From: Gemmatimonadota bacterium
GTDB taxonomy: Bacteria > Gemmatimonadota > Gemmatimonadetes > Palauibacterales > Palauibacteraceae
Reading direction: 5' to 3'
DNA: 12,526 bases
Assembly: GCA_023554435.1 (NCBI GenBank)
Contig: JAMJQV010000269.1
Coordinates: 1 to 12,526 of the forward strand
The notes beneath the pieces were generated by a model, which saw only the letters and a list, made by a program, of their open reading frames with translations, made no database searches and was not told where the DNA came from. Positions 1 through 6,818 of the stretch are shown here, piece by piece. The first letter of the stretch is position 1. Each line of letters starts with the position of its first letter. A program made the position numbers and the translations under genes.

Positions 1-310
1 GATCGCCGATCAGATTGAAGGCCTGGAAGATGAACCCGATGTGCCGGTTCCGTACCCGGGCCCGTTCGGACGCGGTCAGGTTGGCGACGTCTTCGCCGTC
101 CAGCCAGTAGCCGCCCTCGGTCGGTGTGTCGAGCAGGCCGACCAGGGACAGCAGGGTGGACTTGCCGCACCCGGACGGTCCCATCACCTCGGCGAATTCA
201 CCGTCACGGATCTCCATGTGGATGTCCGCCAGGGCATGCGTTTCCATCTCATCCGTCAGGAAGACCTTCTTGACGCCCTCCATCCGGATCAACGCTGTGC
301 CGTTCTCCAT
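1..310 (-). CDS. MacB/LolD-type ABC transporter ATP-binding protein (N-terminal part)
   Basis: The first 103 residues are visible; the rest lies left of the window. They show the nucleotide-binding fold of the MacB/LolD/FtsE class: Walker A GPSGCGKST at about 44-52, then the Q-loop FIFQAFNL near 93-100, whose Gln contacts the Mg-ATP site. The phrase LVGLLDTPTEGGYWLDGEDV after Walker A is typical of this class. The start is an ATG at 310 with GAGAGGG six bases upstream. It lies 39 bp downstream of the stop of the membrane-fusion gene on the same strand, so the two are very likely co-transcribed. The permease would be expected next, off the window. By family knowledge it energises substrate export or lipoprotein release at the inner membrane; the substrate cannot be told. 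The signature and Walker B motifs are not visible. Confidence 0.93.
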   Translation of the reverse strand, partial: MENGTALIRMEGVKKVFLTDEMETHALADIHMEIRDGEFAEVMGPSGCGKSTLLSLVGLLDTPTEGGYWLDGEDVANLTASERARVRNRHIGFIFQAFNLIGD

Positions 311-349
311 GAGCGACCCTCTCCTGCTGCGACGCGCCTGGCGTCGGGT

Positions 350-1774
350 TTACCTGATGCGGACCCGGTCCACGTCGTCGTACCGGGACATGTCCGACAG
401 AATGATGATGTCGTCTTCCTGGAGTCCTTCAACCACCTCGATCTGATTCACCGAGCTGCGACCCAGCTGCACGGTGACCCTCTCCGCGGCGCTTCCGTCG
501 TCGATTACGCGGAACAGGCTCACGGTGCTGTGACTCTGTCCGTAGGCGGGCCGGCCGACGTGAAGGACGTCGGTCAGCCGCTCCAGCTCGACGGTGCCAT
601 CGATGCTGAGATCCGGCCGGGCGCCCGCCGGCAGGTCGCCTTCCAGCGTAACCTCGACGAGCACGGAACCCCCCTGCACGTTCGGGACGACGCGCCGAAC
701 CCTCCCCGGAATCGTGTCGGTCCGCGTGTCCACGAAAGCCAGCTGACCCACCTGGACATCGCGCGCCTGCGTCTGAGGAATCCTGAGCTCGGCCTTGAGT
801 CTCTCGGGCCGGGCTACGCGGGCCAGCGTCGTACCTGACTGCACCCACTGCCCCACCTCGAGGTCGAAGTCCTGCAGCACCCCCTCGGCCCCAGCCCTGA
901 CCTGCATGTTGGCCGCGCGATCCCGGTAGTACCGATGGATGTTCTCCAGCCGGTCCACCTGGTCCCGCTGCACCGAGAGACGCTCGCCGATCGTGGCGTT
1001 CATGAGATCGAGCTGAGCCTGCTGGGTGCGAAGCAATTCCGCGAGGGCATCCGCATTGTCCTTGGCGGTCTGGTGCTCGTCGTCCGATACCCATTCGTTG
1101 TCGACCATGCTCGCGTAGGCCTCGGCCCGGCGCTGGGCTTCCAGGAAACGGGCACGGGCGTCGGCCACCGCAGCTTCCTGCGCGAACACGGCCGATCCGA
1201 GCGTCTGCCGGAGCGAAACGAGCGTGGCCCGGGCCGCCGTCCACTGCTGCTCGGCCTCGAGAACCTGGAGTTCGACGTCGGGGTTGGACAGCACCACGAG
1301 AATGTCTTCCGCTTCGACCGCCTGTCCCGGCTCGAAGTGCACCGACTCGACCCGACCCGCCGTCACCGCGGCGACGAACTGGACTCTTTCGGGAACCAGG
1401 GTGCCGGAGCCCCGGACCTCGCGGACCATCTCGCCCCGCTCGACCGTTCCCTGCACGATCACGTTTCGGTCTGCCGTAGGAGCCGCGGGCTCGAGCTGGG
1501 AGAGCAGGAAGGTCACAACCAGGAGGGCCACCGCGCCGAGGCCGATCAAAATGTTGCGCTTCTTCTTGCCTTTGGGCGCTCTCTTGATGTCCATGCGGGA
1601 CACGCCGGACTCGGAACTGGATCCACGGTCGTTTCCGGATCCCGCACCCCTTCCTCCGCGGTCCTTCTTGAGTGACAGGCGACGGCGCTCGTTGCCCTCC
1701 ATCACGCTCGGCCGGATGCGCTCGCGCGTGGTGCCGCTCGGCGTTGCTTCCGCCCTACCCTTTGGCTCTTCCAT
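350..1774 (-). CDS. HlyD/MacA-family periplasmic adaptor (membrane-fusion protein)
   Basis: This 474-residue protein has one N-terminal transmembrane helix (about residues 75-91, ILIGLGAVALLVVTFLL) after a basic KGKKKRN stretch. A first half-lipoyl segment follows (about 133-168, with GRVESVHFEPGQAVEAEDIL), then a long alpha-helical hairpin (about 166-288, rich in Glu, Gln, Ala and Arg), a second half-lipoyl segment (about 291-323, GVLQDFDLEVGQWVQSGT) and a beta-barrel/membrane-proximal region. This is the layout of MacA/HlyD adaptors that link an inner-membrane transporter to an outer-membrane channel. The downstream gene is a MacB-like ATPase, supporting an ABC-type tripartite pump. The start is uncertain. 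ATG 1774 has GAGAG six bases upstream but adds a low-complexity charged leader of about 60 residues. ATG 1594 (MDIKRAPKG) gives a more usual N-terminus and length (414 residues) but lacks a Shine-Dalgarno. The frame stays open to 1930. Confidence 0.9.
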   Translation of the reverse strand: MEEPKGRAEATPSGTTRERIRPSVMEGNERRRLSLKKDRGGRGAGSGNDRGSSSESGVSRMDIKRAPKGKKKRNILIGLGAVALLVVTFLLSQLEPAAPTADRNVIVQGTVERGEMVREVRGSGTLVPERVQFVAAVTAGRVESVHFEPGQAVEAEDILVVLSNPDVELQVLEAEQQWTAARATLVSLRQTLGSAVFAQEAAVADARARFLEAQRRAEAYASMVDNEWVSDDEHQTAKDNADALAELLRTQQAQLDLMNATIGERLSVQRDQVDRLENIHRYYRDRAANMQVRAGAEGVLQDFDLEVGQWVQSGTTLARVARPERLKAELRIPQTQARDVQVGQLAFVDTRTDTIPGRVRRVVPNVQGGSVLVEVTLEGDLPAGARPDLSIDGTVELERLTDVLHVGRPAYGQSHSTVSLFRVIDDGSAAERVTVQLGRSSVNQIEVVEGLQEDDIIILSDMSRYDDVDRVRIR

Positions 1775-1949
1775 CTCTGTCTCTCGGTGCTGAATTGCCA
1801 GTCGCCTCACCGCCACCGTCACGGCGGCACGAAACCCCGGCTTCGAACCCGTTCGTTCGACGGGTCGCGAAAGGAAGACACGTTGCCCCTCCTCCGTACC
1901 GGGACCCCGCAGTACGTGCCGATACGGCAAGGCGTTTCAACGGCAACGC

Positions 1950-1967
1950 TTGTGCCAGTTCGCACAA
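1950..1967. promoter_or_regulatory. CRP/FNR-like dyad operator candidate
   Basis: The sequence TTGTGC-CAGTTC-GCACAA is a perfect 6-bp inverted repeat with a 6-bp spacer. It fits the TGTG-N8-CACA pattern bound by CRP/GlxR-type regulators; the classical CRP site is TGTGA-N6-TCACA, so the inner base of each arm (C/G) differs. It lies 176 bp upstream of the adaptor start at 1774, or 20 bp upstream of the furthest open-frame start at 1930. A second palindrome, CAACCGGTTG, follows 6 bp away at 1974-1983. Assignment to a regulator family is inference from spacing and arms only. Confidence 0.4.
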
Positions 1968-2061
1968 ATGCCACAACCGGTTGCCAATATGTGCGGTAGA
2001 TGGTCTCGTGGTCGTCATCATAGCGGGGCCACCTGTCCGGTATCGGGACTATGTGTACCGA

Positions 2062-2078
2062 AACCGAACAGTTCGGTT
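2062..2078. promoter_or_regulatory. 17-bp perfect palindrome, operator candidate
   Basis: AACCGAAC-A-GTTCGGTT has 8-bp perfect arms around one central base. The arm motif ACCGAA is partly repeated just outside the left arm (2057-2062). It lies about 40 bp upstream, in the minus-strand sense, of the TATGAT hexamer at 2022-2017, a plausible position for a dimeric regulator acting on the efflux operon. With a 1-base centre it would form a poor RNA hairpin, so a protein-binding site is more likely than a terminator. The cognate regulator is unknown. Confidence 0.35.
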
Positions 2079-2132
2079 CCGCCCGGAGCGAGCGGAGTTT
2101 GGTGACTCAGCGGGATACGGGATGCAGAACGG

Positions 2133-2155
2133 CGGCCCTTCGTTTCGAAAGACCG
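2133..2155 (-). terminator. Stem-loop downstream of the E2 gene, possible 3' end
   Basis: Read on the minus strand, CGGTCTTTCG-AAA-CGAAGGGCCG forms a 10-bp stem with two G-U pairs and a 3-base loop. On the plus strand the same two positions become C-A mismatches, so the structure favours a minus-strand transcript. It lies about 50 bases past the E2 stop, as expected for the end of the dehydrogenase operon. No U-tract follows, so it is not a classical intrinsic terminator. It could be a 3'-end stabiliser or a terminator of the type without a U-tract. Confidence 0.35.
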
Positions 2156-2205
2156 GCGTTCATTCTGTGCGTCGGGGGGGGCCGCGACGTCCACGACTCA
2201 CATCG

Positions 2206-3639
2206 TCAGATGACGTCTTCGGGGAAGTTCTCGAGAACGTCTTTGACCTTGTTCAGCCAGAAGGCGGCGATGGCCCCATCCACGACCCGGTGGTCGTAAC
2301 TCAGGGCGAAGTACGACATGTGACGAATCCCGACGACGTCGTTGCCCATGGTGTCCTGGACCACCACGGGACGCTTCTCGATGACACCGGTTCCGAGAAT
2401 GGCCACCTGCGGCTGGTTGATGATCGGCATCCCGAACTGATTCCCGAACACGCCCACGTTGGTGATCGTGAATGAGCCGCCCTCGATGTCGGCGAAGTCG
2501 AGCGTCTTGGTCCGAGCCTTCTCCGCCAGATCATTGGCGCCGGTGGTCAGGCCCATCAGGCTGAGCTGATCCGCGTTCTTCAGAACCGGAACGATCAACT
2601 CCTTGCCGTCAGCCACGGCGACCGCAATCCCCAGGTTGATATCCCGGTGGTACACGACCCGGGTGCCATCGACGGATGCGTTCAGAATCGGATACTCGCG
2701 CAGGGCTTCGACGACGGCCTTCATGATGAAGGGTCCATAGGTGAGCTTGATTCCCTGTTCGGCGAACTTCGGCTTCAACTTCTTCCGCAGCCGGACCACG
2801 TGCTCGAAGTCGATCTCGTTGACCGACGTCACGTGCGCCGAAACCCGCTTCGACAGGAGCATGTGCTCCATCGTGCGAAGCCGGACCCGGCTCATCTCCT
2901 CGACCGTGTCTCCGTCACGGATCGGCACCGGAGGAATGCGAATGTCGAGGGTGGCTCCGTGAATCGGCACCTGCATCATGCCTGCCTGCCCCGGGGCGGC
3001 CGGGGCGGAGGCCGCAGGGGCACCCGCTGAAACCGCCGGAGCCGGGGTCGCGGCCGGCGCAGTTGCGGGCGCCGCGGCGCGCGTCTCGATGTAGGCCAGG
3101 ATATCGTCGCGCGTGACACGGCCGGCGATGCCCGATCCCTCGACGTCGGCAAGGTCAACGTCGTGCTCGGCCGCTATCTTCCGAACCAAAGGCGTCGACT
3201 TGCCCAGGATGCGCTCCTCGCGCGACTCGGGGCCATCCGTCGCGGCGGCGGGAGCCGGGGCCTCGGCAGCGGCGGCGGGCTCGGTGGCAGCGGCCGGCGC
3301 GGCCGCTTCGTCGACCGGTTCGGCCGCCAGCGGAAGCACGGGCTCTTCCTCGACCGGTTCAGCCGCCGGCTGAGGGTCGGACGGAGCCGCGGCGCCGCCC
3401 TCGGTGTCGATGCGCGCCACCACGGTGTTCACCTCGACCGTCGCGCCCTCTTCCACGAGGATCTCGACGAGCGTGCCGGCCACGGGAGAAGGAATGTCGG
3501 CATCGACCTTGTCGGTCGAGATCTCGAACAGGTCCTCATCGCGCTCCACGGTCTCGCCGATCTCCTTGAGCCACCGCGTCAGCGTGCCTTCCGCGATCGA
3601 CTCCCCCATCTGCGGCATGATCACATCGACCTTAGACAT
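2206..3639 (-). CDS. 2-oxoacid dehydrogenase E2, dihydrolipoamide acyltransferase
   Basis: This 477-residue E2 transfers the acyl group from the E1-bound intermediate via lipoyl-lysine to CoA. Domains in order: a lipoyl domain at 1-80 with the lipoylated Lys44 in STDKVD; an Ala/Pro/Glu-rich swinging linker at about 82-140; a peripheral-subunit-binding domain at about 145-187 (STPLVRKIAAEHDVDLADVEGSGIAGRV); a second Ala/Pro linker; and a catalytic domain from about 240 to the end, with the active-site motif DHRVVDG at 449-455 (His450, Asp454). The start ATG at 3639 is preceded by AGGAAAAGGAACGAGAG. E1 alpha and E1 beta lie directly upstream in the same direction (55 bp from E1 beta), so it belongs to a heterodimeric-E1 complex of the pyruvate or branched-chain type. 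Similar E2 sequences are often labelled SucB; the neighbours argue against that. No E3 is in the window. Confidence 0.95.
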   Translation of the reverse strand: MSKVDVIMPQMGESIAEGTLTRWLKEIGETVERDEDLFEISTDKVDADIPSPVAGTLVEILVEEGATVEVNTVVARIDTEGGAAAPSDPQPAAEPVEEEPVLPLAAEPVDEAAAPAAATEPAAAAEAPAPAAATDGPESREERILGKSTPLVRKIAAEHDVDLADVEGSGIAGRVTRDDILAYIETRAAAPATAPAATPAPAVSAGAPAASAPAAPGQAGMMQVPIHGATLDIRIPPVPIRDGDTVEEMSRVRLRTMEHMLLSKRVSAHVTSVNEIDFEHVVRLRKKLKPKFAEQGIKLTYGPFIMKAVVEALREYPILNASVDGTRVVYHRDINLGIAVAVADGKELIVPVLKNADQLSLMGLTTGANDLAEKARTKTLDFADIEGGSFTITNVGVFGNQFGMPIINQPQVAILGTGVIEKRPVVVQDTMGNDVVGIRHMSYFALSYDHRVVDGAIAAFWLNKVKDVLENFPEDVI

Positions 3640-3694
3640 CTCTCGTTCCTTTTCCTCTCAGTACCTCCGAAGGACCGCTTCCGAACCGGGTCCC

Positions 3695-4693
3695 TCAGTA
3701 AGCCAGCAGCCACCGGGCTGCCGCAACTATGTCATCCTCCCCGGGGAGGTAGTAGTCCTCGAGCGTGGGGGCGTACGGCACGGGCGTGTCGATCGCCGTG
3801 ACACGCCGAATGGGCGCGTCCAGCCACTCGAAAGCCTCCTCGCACACCTGGGCGGTGATCTCGCCGGCGAAACCGCCGAAGCGGGGCGCCTCGTGAACCA
3901 CCAGCAAGCGCCCCGTCCGCTTCACGCTCTCCACGATCGCGTCCGTGTCCAGCGGTCGAAGGGTGCGGAGGTCGATCACTTCGACCTCTGAGCCGTCCTC
4001 GGCCGAAATGCGATCCGCGGCCTCCGTGGACTTATAGACCATGGCGCCATAGGTGACGATCGTGAGATCAGTCCCTTCCCTGTGAGTGCGCGCCTTGCCG
4101 AGAGGAACGAAGATCTCCTCGTCCACCGGAAGCTGCTCCTTGATCCGCCGATACAGGAACTTGTGCTCGAAGAACAGGACAGGGTCCGGATCGCGGATCG
4201 CGGCACGCAGCAGTCCCTTGGCGTCGTACGCTCGAGCGGGAGCGATCATCTTCAGTCCCGGCACGTTCGCGAAGTAGGATTCCACGGACTGCGAATGGAA
4301 CGGGCCCGAACGCGCGCCCGCTCCACAGGGTCCCCTGATCACCAGGCCCGCGCCGATTCCGGTCCGATAGCGCGACTTGGCCGCGAAATTGACGATCATG
4401 TCGAAAGCGGGTGCGATGAAGTCGATGAACTGCATCTCGGCCACCGGCTTCAGTCCCATGTGCGCCGCACCGATGGCTGCGCCTACGATCGCCGCTTCGC
4501 TGATCGGCGTGTCGATCACGCGGTCGGGTCCGAATTCGTCCAGGAAGCCGTCCGTGACCTTGAAGGCTCCTCCATAGGCCCCGATGTCCTCGCCGAGCAT
4601 GAACACGGTATCATCGGCCCGCATCTCTTCCTGCAGGGCCTCCCGGATCGCTCCCAGGTAGGTGGTTTCCACGGTCCCGCCGTTCTCCATCAT
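3695..4693 (-). CDS. 2-oxoacid dehydrogenase E1 beta subunit
   Basis: This 332-residue protein has the full transketolase-like pyrimidine-binding domain and C-terminal domain of E1 beta. Landmarks are GEDIGAYGG at about 34-42, DTPISEAAIVGAAIGAA at 61-77, HSQSVESYFANVPGLKMIAPA at 133-153, FLYRR at 179-183 and DLRTLRPLD at 241-249. HSQS followed by an FAxxPGxK phrase is shared with branched-chain and pyruvate E1 beta subunits. It pairs with E1 alpha to decarboxylate a 2-oxoacid with thiamine diphosphate. The E1 alpha stop overlaps the start (ATGA, 4693-4690), implying translational coupling. A second ATG at 4690 has AAGGAG at better spacing (four bases) and may be the real start; the two differ by one residue. 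Substrate (branched-chain versus pyruvate) is unresolved. Confidence 0.95.
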   Translation of the reverse strand: MMENGGTVETTYLGAIREALQEEMRADDTVFMLGEDIGAYGGAFKVTDGFLDEFGPDRVIDTPISEAAIVGAAIGAAHMGLKPVAEMQFIDFIAPAFDMIVNFAAKSRYRTGIGAGLVIRGPCGAGARSGPFHSQSVESYFANVPGLKMIAPARAYDAKGLLRAAIRDPDPVLFFEHKFLYRRIKEQLPVDEEIFVPLGKARTHREGTDLTIVTYGAMVYKSTEAADRISAEDGSEVEVIDLRTLRPLDTDAIVESVKRTGRLLVVHEAPRFGGFAGEITAQVCEEAFEWLDAPIRRVTAIDTPVPYAPTLEDYYLPGEDDIVAAARWLLAY

Positions 4694-5736
4694 GCTCCTT
4701 CCAGGCCGGCGGCCGGTCGGCCGCGCTTCCCGCTCGTCAGTCCCTCGTATCCGGGTACCGCGCCTCTCGACCACGGAACCTCCGCGTCGAGACTCGGATC
4801 GCCATACACCCGGGTCCGCGCCTCCTCCGCCGCAGGGTAGCCCTCCGAAAGGACCTCGTCAGCCGCCGCGTCCAGCTCGAGGGCCACCTCCCCGCGAATC
4901 TGATCGAGGGTCGAGTCCGATTCGAAGCCGAACTCGATCAGATAGTCGGAGAAGCTCTGGACCGGGTCGTGGTCCTTCCACTCGGCGAGCTCGTGATCGG
5001 GAACATACCTCTGCGCATCGTGCTGGGCATGGCCGAGCATCCGGTAGGTCTCCGCGACCAGAATGGTCATGCCATCGCCGGCACGCGCCCGGGCGATCGC
5101 CTGGGTCGCCGCGTCGTACACCTGGAGAACGTCGTTGCCGTCCACGGTCACGGCGGGGACCCCGTAGGCCCCGGCGACATCGGCCCAGTCCTTCACGGCC
5201 GCCACTGCTGTGCTCGGAGTCCCGAACGCCCAGCGGTTGTGCTCGAGCACGACCACGATGGGCAGATTCAAGGCCGCGGCCATGGCAAGGCCCTCGTGCG
5301 AGGTACCCGTACGACTGGCCCCGTCACCCTGGAAGGTGAGGCAGACGTTCGGCTCGCGTCGGCTCCGAAAGCTGAGGGCTACGCCGTTCAGGACACACAA
5401 CTGAGTCCCCAGGGGGCTGATCGGTCCCAGGATGCCGAGCTCGGGTACGGTGAAGTGATTCGTGTTGTCCTTGCCGGCGCACAACGAGGTGCCGCGGGCC
5501 GTGTACTGCCTCAGGACATCACGCGGGTCGAGTCCCCTGGCCAGAAGGCCCCCCAGGTCGCGGATCGAAGGCGCGATCCAATCGCCGTCCGCGAGGGCAT
5601 AGCCGCATCCCACCGCCGTGGCCTCCTGCCCCAGGCTCCGGTACAGTCCACCGATCACGTGCCCCTGCTTGAAGATGATCTCCAGCCGCTCCTCCAGGGC
5701 TCGAGTGAGCCAGAGGTAGCGATACAGCGAGCGCAT
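4690..5736 (-). CDS. 2-oxoacid dehydrogenase E1 alpha subunit (start possibly CTG 5760)
   Basis: From ATG 5736 this is 348 residues, with the thiamine diphosphate motif GDG at 137-139 through to Asn167 (GDGASRTGTSHEGL then VVLEHNRWA). Other E1 alpha marks are SLGQEA at 34-39, DWIAPSIRDLG at 52-62, GPISPLGTQLCVLNGVAL at 104-121 and EWKDHDP at 252-258. The usual NN before the aromatic residue reads HN here. The protein binds thiamine diphosphate with E1 beta and decarboxylates the 2-oxoacid. ATG 5736 has no Shine-Dalgarno at a useful distance. An in-frame CTG eight codons upstream (5760) has GAGGAAGG ending four bases before it, and would add eight residues (initiator Met, then KALDRHD) before this ATG. 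There is no ATG, GTG or TTG in frame between the upstream gene's stop and 5736. The stop overlaps the E1 beta start. Confidence 0.94.
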   Translation of the reverse strand: MRSLYRYLWLTRALEERLEIIFKQGHVIGGLYRSLGQEATAVGCGYALADGDWIAPSIRDLGGLLARGLDPRDVLRQYTARGTSLCAGKDNTNHFTVPELGILGPISPLGTQLCVLNGVALSFRSRREPNVCLTFQGDGASRTGTSHEGLAMAAALNLPIVVVLEHNRWAFGTPSTAVAAVKDWADVAGAYGVPAVTVDGNDVLQVYDAATQAIARARAGDGMTILVAETYRMLGHAQHDAQRYVPDHELAEWKDHDPVQSFSDYLIEFGFESDSTLDQIRGEVALELDAAADEVLSEGYPAAEEARTRVYGDPSLDAEVPWSRGAVPGYEGLTSGKRGRPAAGLEGA

Positions 5737-5764
5737 GTCGTGTCGATCGAGCGCCTTCAGATGA

Positions 5765-5772
5765 CCTTCCTC
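5765..5772 (-). promoter_or_regulatory. Ribosome-binding site supporting a CTG start for E1 alpha
   Basis: GAGGAAGG on the minus strand lies directly before TCAT-CTG, so the CTG at 5760-5758 is at normal spacing (eight bases from GAGG). The annotated ATG at 5736 lies 28 bases past the end of this site, too far for normal initiation. A 5-bp stem, TCCTC/GAGGA with a CTGC loop (5768-5781), could mask part of the site. Confidence 0.5.
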
Positions 5773-5847
5773 GCAGGAGGATTTCCGGAACCGCAGGCCA
5801 AGGTAAACGGGCCGCCGGTCGCCTGCAAACAGCGCGACCGCAGCGCT

Positions 5848-6813
5848 TTACGCAAACGTAAAGTGATCCTCGGTTACCACGCAGGTGAACGAAGGGTCAG
5901 CTGCGAGGTCGATCTCATCGCCCGCGGCCAGCTCTCGCCGCACGTATGCGAGTCCGATGGGGCCGAGGCGAGGTGAGGTGCACCAGGACGTTGTGGTACC
6001 CGCGACGCGCCCGTCTCTCGTCAATTCGGTCCCGCGGGGTACCGGCGGTCCAGAGTAAGGGTGAACGGGCCGGATCCCCCGCAGGTGTCGGTTCACCTGG
6101 CCGCGATAGTGAATGCGCGCCACGACTTCCTGCCCGGTGTAGCACCCCTTGTCGAAGCTGACGGCAAGGGGTACGAGTCCGGTTTCCTGCGGGAGATTCT
6201 CGGCCGTGACATCCAACCCGAATCGCGGGATGCCCCGTTCGATTCTCCAGATCTCGTAGTCGTCCGGGCTGGCCATCTCTCCCCCGGCCACGCGGACCGC
6301 GGCCTCGATCGTTTCGCCTGACCCGCCGTCGGGAAGATAGAGATCCGTGCCGCCTCCGAATTCCGACGGTCGTTGGACCCGGAGAACGCCGGTGGGGAGT
6401 TCGAGCTGAGCCGCGACCCCGGCGGCCTCGGGTCCCAGGAGACTGATCCGGAGGCCATCCTCGAGCTGGGTCACGGACGCGAATCGGGGCGGCAGGTACG
6501 TGCCGAAGTGATCGAAGAGGCCCGGCAGCGCGGTTCGGCTCACATCCAGGAGAATCGAGTCGTGCGCGCGAATGACGACGGGCACGGCCACAGGCCGGCC
6601 CTTCGAAGTAAGGACGAACGAAACCGTCGAATCCCCTGGCTCCAGCGCCATGACATCTGCACTCAACAGACCGTTGAGCACGGCGGCTGCCCGTGTGCCC
6701 TCGACCCGGAGGAGTACCCGGTCGGGATCGACCCAGATGGCCACGCCCGACGTCAGGGCTTCGTAGCCGGGACCGGGGGCGAGGCTGCCGGACGGAGTTC
6801 CAGAGGAAGACAT
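5848..6813 (-). CDS. YgfZ/GcvT-family folate-binding protein (Fe-S maintenance)
   Basis: This 321-residue protein of the aminomethyltransferase-like fold carries the YgfZ signature KGCYTGQEVVAR at 222-233, with conserved Cys224. It is the YgfZ/IBA57 branch and lacks the glycine-cleavage context of GcvT. LLSADVMAL (49-57) and VLTSKGRPVAVPVVI (67-81) match the folate-binding N-terminal half. Family knowledge: YgfZ needs tetrahydrofolate and supports [4Fe-4S] enzymes, and its eukaryotic relative IBA57 is needed for lipoate synthase and aconitase. ATG 6813 starts five bases after the csaA stop with no clear Shine-Dalgarno, suggesting coupled reinitiation. The frame is open further upstream but overlaps csaA. 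The neighbouring lipoyl-dependent dehydrogenase downstream fits an Fe-S/lipoylation role. An old prediction as plain aminomethyltransferase is less likely. Confidence 0.88.
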   Translation of the reverse strand: MSSSGTPSGSLAPGPGYEALTSGVAIWVDPDRVLLRVEGTRAAAVLNGLLSADVMALEPGDSTVSFVLTSKGRPVAVPVVIRAHDSILLDVSRTALPGLFDHFGTYLPPRFASVTQLEDGLRISLLGPEAAGVAAQLELPTGVLRVQRPSEFGGGTDLYLPDGGSGETIEAAVRVAGGEMASPDDYEIWRIERGIPRFGLDVTAENLPQETGLVPLAVSFDKGCYTGQEVVARIHYRGQVNRHLRGIRPVHPYSGPPVPRGTELTRDGRVAGTTTSWCTSPRLGPIGLAYVRRELAAGDEIDLAADPSFTCVVTEDHFTFA

Positions 6814-6818
6814 CGCGC

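Larger units (their letters stand above)
1775..2205. other. 431-bp intergenic region with several inverted repeats
   Basis: This is the longest stretch without a convincing gene. It lies downstream of the E2 gene and upstream of the efflux adaptor gene, both on the minus strand. It holds a CRP-like dyad (1950-1967), a 10-bp palindrome CAACCGGTTG (1974-1983), a 17-bp perfect odd palindrome (2062-2078), a stem-loop favoured in minus-strand RNA (2133-2155), a small inverted repeat ACCCGT/ACGGGT with a 7-base loop (1847-1865) and a run of eight G (2174-2181). A TATGAT hexamer on the minus strand (2022 to 2017) is a possible -10, but no convincing -35 accompanies it. Short open frames here show no family features and I do not call them. 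Confidence 0.6.

Noticed and set aside
41..838. Long plus-strand open frame opposite the ABC and adaptor genes
   Set aside because: It lies antisense to two well-supported genes, has no family features, and is a by-product of high GC content.
2174..2181. Run of eight G as a phase-variation tract
   Set aside because: It lies outside any coding region and is not positioned in a visible promoter spacer.
1787..2475. Small open frames in or across the 1775-2205 gap
   Set aside because: No Shine-Dalgarno of note, no recognisable motif, and partly antisense to the E2 gene.
4733..6775. Similar peptides PGYEGLTSG (end of E1 alpha) and PGYEALTSG (start of YgfZ), suggesting duplication
   Set aside because: The nucleotide match is short and imperfect and neither sits in a homologous domain; chance is adequate.
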